Shown here: in pieces, positions 61,601 through 64,000 of the stretch
Numbering within the stretch: the first letter of the stretch is position 1
Layout of the letters: every line of letters begins with the position of its first letter
Assembly: GCA_948146395.1 (NCBI GenBank)
Contig: OX411543.1
Coordinates: 55,915,689 to 55,979,688, forward strand
Reading direction: 5' to 3'
Origin: Fragum whitleyi
Lineage: Eukaryota > Mollusca > Bivalvia > Cardiida > Cardiidae
DNA: 64,000 nt
Program-made: the position numbers and the translations under genes
Notes under the pieces: model-generated
Seen by the model: only the letters and a program-made list of their open reading frames with translations
Database searches by the model: none
Told to the model about the DNA's origin: nothing

Positions 61601-63140
61601 TGTGAATTGAATGAATACGAGCTTGATTATTTTGATAATTTCACCGGTCAAGCGGTGTTATTTTCAAGAGGTCATCAACAGAAAATTCTCGAAAATCTAC
61701 CGGAAGTATTGAAGACTAGAAGCGCTTAAGTACCTGATTCGCTCAACGGGCCTCAGCATCCCGATAAAGATTAAAATAGACGTTTAATGCCCGAGTTTCC
61801 CCGACCTAAAAAAGGGGACATTCAAATACAGAATCATTCCTTCAAATTGAAAAAAAAGTTCTTACGCAGTTTCTTCATCTTGTACACGAACCTATAAGGG
61901 GAGAATTTGATATTTAAAAAAATATTCACAATAAACCATATATGGAGATAAACGCAAACGACATTTTACTCTTAAAATGACCTAATGTTGAGTGGTTGAA
62001 ATTCGTGAATTAAAATTTTTGGCCTTACATGTAAAACCGTATTTAAAATTCCGTTATCGCGTCATTAATGACGCAATTTTCGCTGTGAAAAATTGGCGTT
62101 GTAATAGACGCTGTAAGCTCAATTGCAGTTATAACGCATGCAATATCAAAAATATTCAACGGCGTTATTTCATTCTCGCGCGGTAGGTCAATTCAAATTG
62201 ACTAAAAGCATTTCTACCCGTTTATACAGCAGGGTTGACTTGAACTCAGTCTTTAAATTGTCCTGCCCAAAAATACAACCTTTATTTAATAGGACTCGAA
62301 ACCAGATATAAAGGGGGGGGTTCGCCGCCGAAGGTGGACGTATATTGCTATTATCTTCTTCGTCTGTCTGTCCGTCCGTATACGTCTTAGAAATCTTGTT
62401 AACATAGCTCCCCTTTCTATTATAGACGGATAAGCATGAAACTGTCACAGAATGTTCCTTATCACGTGGGAATGCGCATATCGTCGCGATTTTGTGATAC
62501 TATGCTAGATCTAGGTAACGGGAAAAGGGGCCTTTACAGAAAAAATTCTCGTTTGCGGTGTAAATTTTGACTGACTCTCTTGCTTATATTGGTTATCGAG
62601 GGGTGACTACAAAATTTTTGTATTAACAATGTCAAAAGGCTGCTATTTTCGAAAGACAGTGAGATTTCTTACACCACCAGCCCTGCGTTCAGGATTACAA
62701 TACGGTGCAAACAGTTAGCCAATTATACCCCGCTTTGCACGTGCACTTGCGTGCAAAGCGGGGTATAATTGGCAAACTGTTTGCACCATTTTATCCTAAA
62801 CGTAGGGATGTTCGATATTTAGTCATTTTTTTTAATTATTTTTAAGTCAGATCTATGTTTCCTTCCCTTTACAACAGCATGTAATCTTCTCTTTACAACA
62901 GCATGTAATATCACTAGAATTGATGGCCAAGATATTTACTGTGGAAAGGAAGATATGACCTACAAACACGATATCAGCATTGACTATTGCATCAAGACTT
63001 GTGCCGAAGATGAATGGTGTAACAGTATGTCCTATCATACAGACCAAAATACCTGCCATCTTAACTACTGTCAGCACAGCTATAAACGGAGACTTGAAAA
63101 CACTAAATCTTGGATTAAGGGAAACTGTCAAGATAATTAA
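49592..63140 (+). CDS. secreted mosaic protein: signal peptide + chitin-binding type 2 + PAN-like, whole gene span
   Basis: Three exons join in frame through phase-1 introns: 49592-49670, 53131-53301 and 62902-63140, giving 162 residues and stop TAA. The product would be secreted: a signal peptide, one peritrophin-A (CBM14) chitin-binding domain, then a cysteine-rich PAN/apple-like domain, usually a protein- or glycan-binding module. Similar combinations occur in molluscan haemolymph, mucus and shell-matrix proteins (family knowledge; the role here is inferred). Introns are 3.5 and 9.6 kb; the second contains two LINE copies. Additional exons cannot be excluded. Exon 1 is the least certain, since it is supported only by signal-peptide character and matching phase. 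Confidence 0.65.
49671..51044. other. intron 1 of the mosaic gene; nothing certain
   Basis: An open frame ending at 50215 (LTCEDEIGV ... EICDTACKNDYQTT) has cysteine spacing a little like the PAN exon at 62.9 kb, but its only splice acceptor (50008) is phase 0 and it ends in a stop, so it is not called. The rest is AT-rich. Confidence 0.4.
51045..52095 (+). mobile_element. tandem-core element, decayed (relative of the 10-kb element)
   Basis: Starts CCCAAGAGACCCAAGGGGGT CTGTATCGCTCC, has several diverged ~155-bp units (AAGCCCCACCCTGTCACGCC, CAACCAAAATTTCTTG), a GGACGGACGGAC tract, and ends GCCATGACAATAGCTCGCTG GC...GGCCAGAGAAGCTAA. Confidence 0.75.
52340..53110 (+). repeat. interspersed repeat Y, split by another element
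   Basis: GAAATTACCTCGTTGAATAT and, after the insertion at 52444-52880, AACGTCGTTTTACAAAC through the hairpin TGGTCATGCAATACT / AGGTATTACATGACCACT. Same family as 33340-34375 and 63497-64000. Its right end lies only about 20 bases before the splice site of the chitin-binding exon. Confidence 0.6.
52444..52880 (+). mobile_element. AACAAGAG-class element with nested relative
   Basis: Starts GAAACAAGAGCCGTCAGAGA; a second start AAAACAAGAGCCATGTTGGA is at 52498, suggesting one element inside another. Contains a ~156-bp-type unit (CTCGTGCATAGCACTTCTCC), a GGACGGACGGAC tract, and the end hairpin TATGCTCTCCCTTCGGGGAGCATAA. Confidence 0.75.
53131..53301 (+). CDS. mosaic gene exon 2: chitin-binding type 2 (peritrophin-A) domain
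   Basis: 171 bases, 57 codons, phase 1 on both sides: acceptor CGTATTTCAG, donor ATGTC|GTAAGT. Codes for one complete domain with the typical spacing: CRGMANGDY, CNRFVSCSNG, MPCPPGTLVWDDKKKKC and a final C. Such domains bind chitin in peritrophic membranes, cuticle and shell matrix. A symmetric 1-1 exon with one domain is ideal for exon shuffling. Confidence 0.88.
53302..54339. other. intron 2, first part; nothing recognised
   Basis: AT-rich sequence without a supported gene or repeat. Confidence 0.4.
54340..54395 (-). mobile_element. tRNA-like fragment, minus strand
   Basis: The minus strand reads CCGTAGAGCGCAGTTGGTAG CATGTTGGATAATTAATC, with an A box; the B box (GGGTTCAGTCCC) follows at 54315-54335. 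A SINE-like head of a different family from the common one; no tail recognised. Confidence 0.55.
54725..54990 (+). mobile_element. SINE with a different tRNA-like head
   Basis: Head CCTTGGCGCAGTTTTTAACG and CTCTC-GTTC-GAGAG arm, B box GGTTCGATACT, then the common body and a diverged tail (TGCTCCAGTCGCTCAATATG). The anticodon-arm region differs from the other copies, pointing to another subfamily. Confidence 0.8.
55258..55510 (+). repeat. 240-bp direct repeat, copy 1
   Basis: CAATTCCTTTACTTAACCGA, AATTACATCAAATTATGTAT, AGGCCGTTTCTGCGC and an A-box-like TAGCTCAGTGGATAACACGC. The same string, diverged, is at 61197-61440; the two copies bracket the LINE block in the same orientation. Confidence 0.7.
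55780..58440 (-). pseudogene. decayed LINE (endonuclease to RT to zinc knuckle)
   Basis: Read from high to low coordinates: endonuclease end (GMSTVDYVLTYGNN, then EHSDYAPI in another frame), linker WFNEKCFVAKQAF, then RT pieces FKKGDPNISENYRGITLINI, QFGFQKGKSILD, VFIDYEKCFDSI, then the post-RT segment ILQFGSLLWGY and a C-terminal CLNCN ... YHFRLVCPKYSEL knuckle. At least four frame changes or stops separate them, and the catalytic box region is missing near 56.7-56.95 kb. Related to the copy at 58.4-61.2 kb. Confidence 0.85.
58445..61166 (-). mobile_element. 5'-truncated LINE with intact RT frame
   Basis: One uninterrupted RT frame (stop 58581) plus about 135 bases of 3' UTR with AATAAA (minus strand, about 58457-58462). 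Family sequence begins only at about 61166, inside the linker between endonuclease and RT, so the endonuclease is missing: the usual 5' truncation. No poly(A) tail or target duplication is obvious. It lies antisense in the last intron of the mosaic gene. Confidence 0.85.
58581..61166 (-). CDS. LINE reverse transcriptase, N-terminally truncated
   Basis: About 861 codons remain open. Motifs: KSGKSPGPDGLTPEFFK, CPIFKKGSRLDPNNYRAVSL, QSGFRAGYSTTDN, LFIDFSKAFDRI, TRQGCVSSPQIFSLFINDL, catalytic LMYADDVAS, then SGMKINFDKTKILVF and VKPILCYGSELWGYE. The end carries LCTFCQ ... ELHAFFDCTLY, a CCHC-like zinc knuckle. It belongs to the APE-endonuclease LINE groups rather than the CR1-like element at 15 kb; the clade is not assigned. 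No true start codon is present because the 5' part is lost. The frame is intact, yet without endonuclease it is unlikely to be autonomous. Confidence 0.9.
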   Translation of the reverse strand, partial: TYNITQVTRRLRFIWNNDKSSIFFNNLKEGLPRLSQPKFHNLNNDISNVANNLINIYQSAARCMQINDKIYKPDCKNAKWWNDECERAKSEKNTDLRNYRFNNSLHSLERYISSRNYFKGVCKTARLDYEEKQRTLLVNSRRDPSSFWKVIKQGKSTPKSSTKESKGLNATEWFTYFKNLFHEDDPIITPEPERVDSNKLEAAAPLNNPFEISEIVWSIRNLKSGKSPGPDGLTPEFFKHTCDEISPTLTDLFNSIFDHGEFPYDWAKSIICPIFKKGSRLDPNNYRAVSLINVVSKLFASVINKRLTEWSNENNIIDESQSGFRAGYSTTDNLFTLNAIAQKYLSKTGGRFYCLFIDFSKAFDRIKHNVLWHSLQKKGIHGKFLRILQSIYGRLSACVKTEAGITSYFPCTVGTRQGCVSSPQIFSLFINDLSELLRENCQSGIFLTNNIPDILSLMYADDVASCAETVIKLQQQINTVEHFCQKSGMKINFDKTKILVFRNGGPLQDNEKWFYGNKQIDTVSYHRYMGLLYTPKLKWTRAKSTLAAQAQKSVRSILNYKRKFGYFDRKDIFDLFDSMVKPILCYGSELWGYEYAHQIESVHAKFCKTFLGLPNFVNNSMALGECGRLPLYTTYYVNLIKYWCRLIQMPDFRFPRNSYVMLKNQDESGRINWVTNVKDLLFRYGFGFVWLSQDIGDACRFISVFKHRITDCAVQTWKSDIDSSGRCHLYKKFKTQLNVERYLSYDIPYYLRKALSNFRCANHSLNIEIGRRTGIDLNLRLCTFCQEQIEIEAIEDELHAFFDCTLYSTLRDQYVKRYISPTKDKTSEFIRLISNTNPVIIKNISTFIYHLLRKRKSVSPR
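61197..61440 (+). repeat. 240-bp direct repeat, copy 2
   Basis: CAACTCCTTTACTCAACCGA, AATTACATCAAATTTTGTAT, AGGCCGTTTCTTCGG, TTGCTCAGAAGATAA. Homologous to 55258-55510, 30 bases from the truncated 5' end of the LINE. Confidence 0.7.
61441..62305. other. intron 2, last part; nothing recognised
   Basis: AT-rich, no gene. GCGTTATTTCATTCTCGCGC near 62161 is GC-richer but fits no feature. Confidence 0.4.
62306..62580. mobile_element. GTCC-tract element fragment
   Basis: GTTCGCCGCCGAAGGTGGAC GTATATTGC, then TCTGTCTGTCCGTCCGTA and a core-like unit (CATGAAACTGTCACAGAATG TTCC) as in 30424-30960. Only one unit; ends unclear. Confidence 0.6.
62681..62807. mobile_element. palindromic MITE family D, copy 3 (near-perfect hairpin)
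   Basis: CCCTGCGTTCAGGATTACAA ... ACCCCGCTTTGCACG, centre TGCACTTG, then the inverse arm to AAACGTAGGG; about 60 paired bases per arm with few mismatches. It ends about 70 bases before the duplicated splice acceptors of the PAN-like exon. Confidence 0.9.
62867..62901 (+). other. tandemly duplicated 3' splice site
   Basis: CTTTACAACAGCATGTAAT occurs twice, 24 bases apart; AG at 62876-62877 and at 62900-62901. Both follow pyrimidine-rich sequence, both enter in phase 1, and the 24 bases between them contain no stop, adding eight residues (CNLLFTTA after the split Pro codon) when the first is used. Confidence 0.8.
62902..63140 (+). CDS. mosaic gene exon 3: PAN/apple-like domain and stop
   Basis: Enters in phase 1 (CA completes a Pro codon with the C from exon 2) and ends at TAA 63138-63140. 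Codes for about 78 residues with eight cysteines, including IYCGKEDM, DYCIKTCAEDEWCNSMSYH and NTCHLNYC; the spacing and the CxSxxYH / CxL pattern fit a PAN/apple-like module. An upstream alternative acceptor (62877) would add eight residues. Confidence 0.8.
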
Positions 63141-63345
63141 TCAAAATATATCAAATACTGATGTGTAAATGTTGTTTGTTTCTTTTTGATCTTGTTGTTG
63201 TTTGCAAAGGTATCACTTTCCACAATGTTCTTTTACTTGATATACGGAGTAAAATTCTATCTAATTGAAATTGTCGTCGGTATCAATTTTGATTTTGAAC
63301 CAGACGTAGATTCTGCTCACACAATTTTGATCCAAACAGGTGCCA

Positions 63346-63355
63346 AATAAATAAA
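63346..63355 (+). terminator. poly(A) signal of the mosaic gene
   Basis: AAATAAATAAATC contains two overlapping AATAAA hexamers about 205 bases after the stop codon. Confidence 0.6.
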
Positions 63356-63496
63356 TCAGGATAAAATAGCAAAGAGGATCTGTATTGCGCCATAGACAAA
63401 CATAGAAGAGGCATATGAATACACCATCAGAAGGCAAACAAATTAGAATTTAAAATTGATCGTCTTGAACAATTTCGACATGTTTTCTTATCATTT

Positions 63497-64000
63497 CAGA
63501 GTATTTTTTATCAAATTGAGTAAGTGTTTTAAATGAATGTGCAGAGCCCTAGCCGCTAAGTGAATGATTTAGAATCAATTTTAACAGAATGAGCATCAAT
63601 TTCATGATTTCAACTACATGTATAAACATTTATAATATGACCTACATCGCGGGAGTGAAATAACCCCGTTCACGGTTGAATATTTTTGATATTACACGGG
63701 AGTTATTACACTAGTTGAATAACTATGCAAATGAGCCGAGAGCGAATAACAACGCTATTTTGTAACCACTAAAGTGATGTCATAATGTACATGTAAACGG
63801 CGTTATAAGCTTCGCGGAAAATTGAATTGTTTGATATCAAGATTTTTGACGATTTTTTCGCAAAAATTAGAGTCATATTATAAATAGAATATAAAATTTG
63901 TGCTCATAAAATTCCGATTTAATTAAACTCGTCATCTAAAACAGATAAAAACTCGGCGCAGCCTCTTTTGTATCGGTTTATAGATGACTCGTTTAAAAAA
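63497..64000 (+). repeat. interspersed repeat Z (uninterrupted copy), runs off the window
   Basis: Begins with the GAATGAATG-family sequence (TTGAGTAAGTGTTTTAAATG), continues with ATAATATGACCTACATCGCG, AAATAACCCCGTTCACGG, ATTACACTAGTTGAATAACTATGC and AACTCGTCATCTAAAACAGATAAAAACTCG. Copies X and Y (33.3 and 52.3 kb) carry insertions that are absent here, so this copy shows the unbroken unit. Confidence 0.65.

Overview
The window looks like a piece of nuclear genome from a marine bivalve mollusc, probably a clam. The grounds are an AT-rich, intron-rich eukaryotic texture, very dense small transposable elements, arrays with a unit of about 155-165 bp flanked by GTCC-rich and hairpin ends (the 'pearl'/non-autonomous Helitron-like elements known from bivalves), tRNA-headed SINEs with a shared 3' tail, and mollusc-like host genes. 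No bacterial, organellar or viral gene and no CRISPR array was seen. The species is an inference.

Host genes. (1) KRTCAP2, + strand, about 6.07-25.55 kb: a small ER membrane subunit of the oligosaccharyltransferase. Coding exons 2-5 are clear and join in frame with no stop. Exon 1 (an ATGG followed by GTAAGA) is a proposal, and it implies a 14.8 kb intron 1. (2) A thyroid-hormone-deiodinase-like selenoprotein, - strand, 35.94-36.70 kb: one coding exon with an in-frame TGA (selenocysteine) in the active site. (3) A secreted mosaic protein, + strand, 49.59-63.14 kb: signal peptide exon, chitin-binding type 2 (peritrophin-A) exon and a PAN/apple-like last exon, all joined by phase-1 introns. Its last 3' splice site is tandemly duplicated.

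Mobile DNA fills most of the rest. Intron 1 of KRTCAP2 holds a nearly intact, 3'-truncated CR1/L2-like LINE (14.8-19.7 kb) with three open frames: an SGNH esterase-like ORF, a C8 PHD-like/coiled-coil/RNA-binding ORF1, and an endonuclease-reverse transcriptase ORF2. Four short hairpins lie between the first two, and a single in-frame TAG separates the last two. Two related LINE copies on the - strand (55.8-61.2 kb) sit in the last intron of the mosaic gene. There are also several MITE families with clear inverted ends: three piggyBac-like copies with TTAA, a TA-flanked family inserted into itself in reverse orientation, and palindromic hairpin MITEs. In addition there are at least ten SINE copies (two with 14-15 bp target duplications), 155/156/165-bp arrays, an 87-bp array and long microsatellites.

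Layout: 0-6 kb microsatellites and a 2.4 kb inverted-repeat element; 6-25.6 kb KRTCAP2 with the repeats and LINE in its introns; 26-35.9 kb repeats; 35.9-36.7 kb deiodinase; 37-49.5 kb repeats and MITEs; 49.6-63.4 kb mosaic gene; 63.5-64 kb repeat. The three host genes show no functional link. The most unusual signals are in the LINE (hairpin array, three-ORF layout, stop between ORF1 and ORF2) and in the duplicated splice acceptor.
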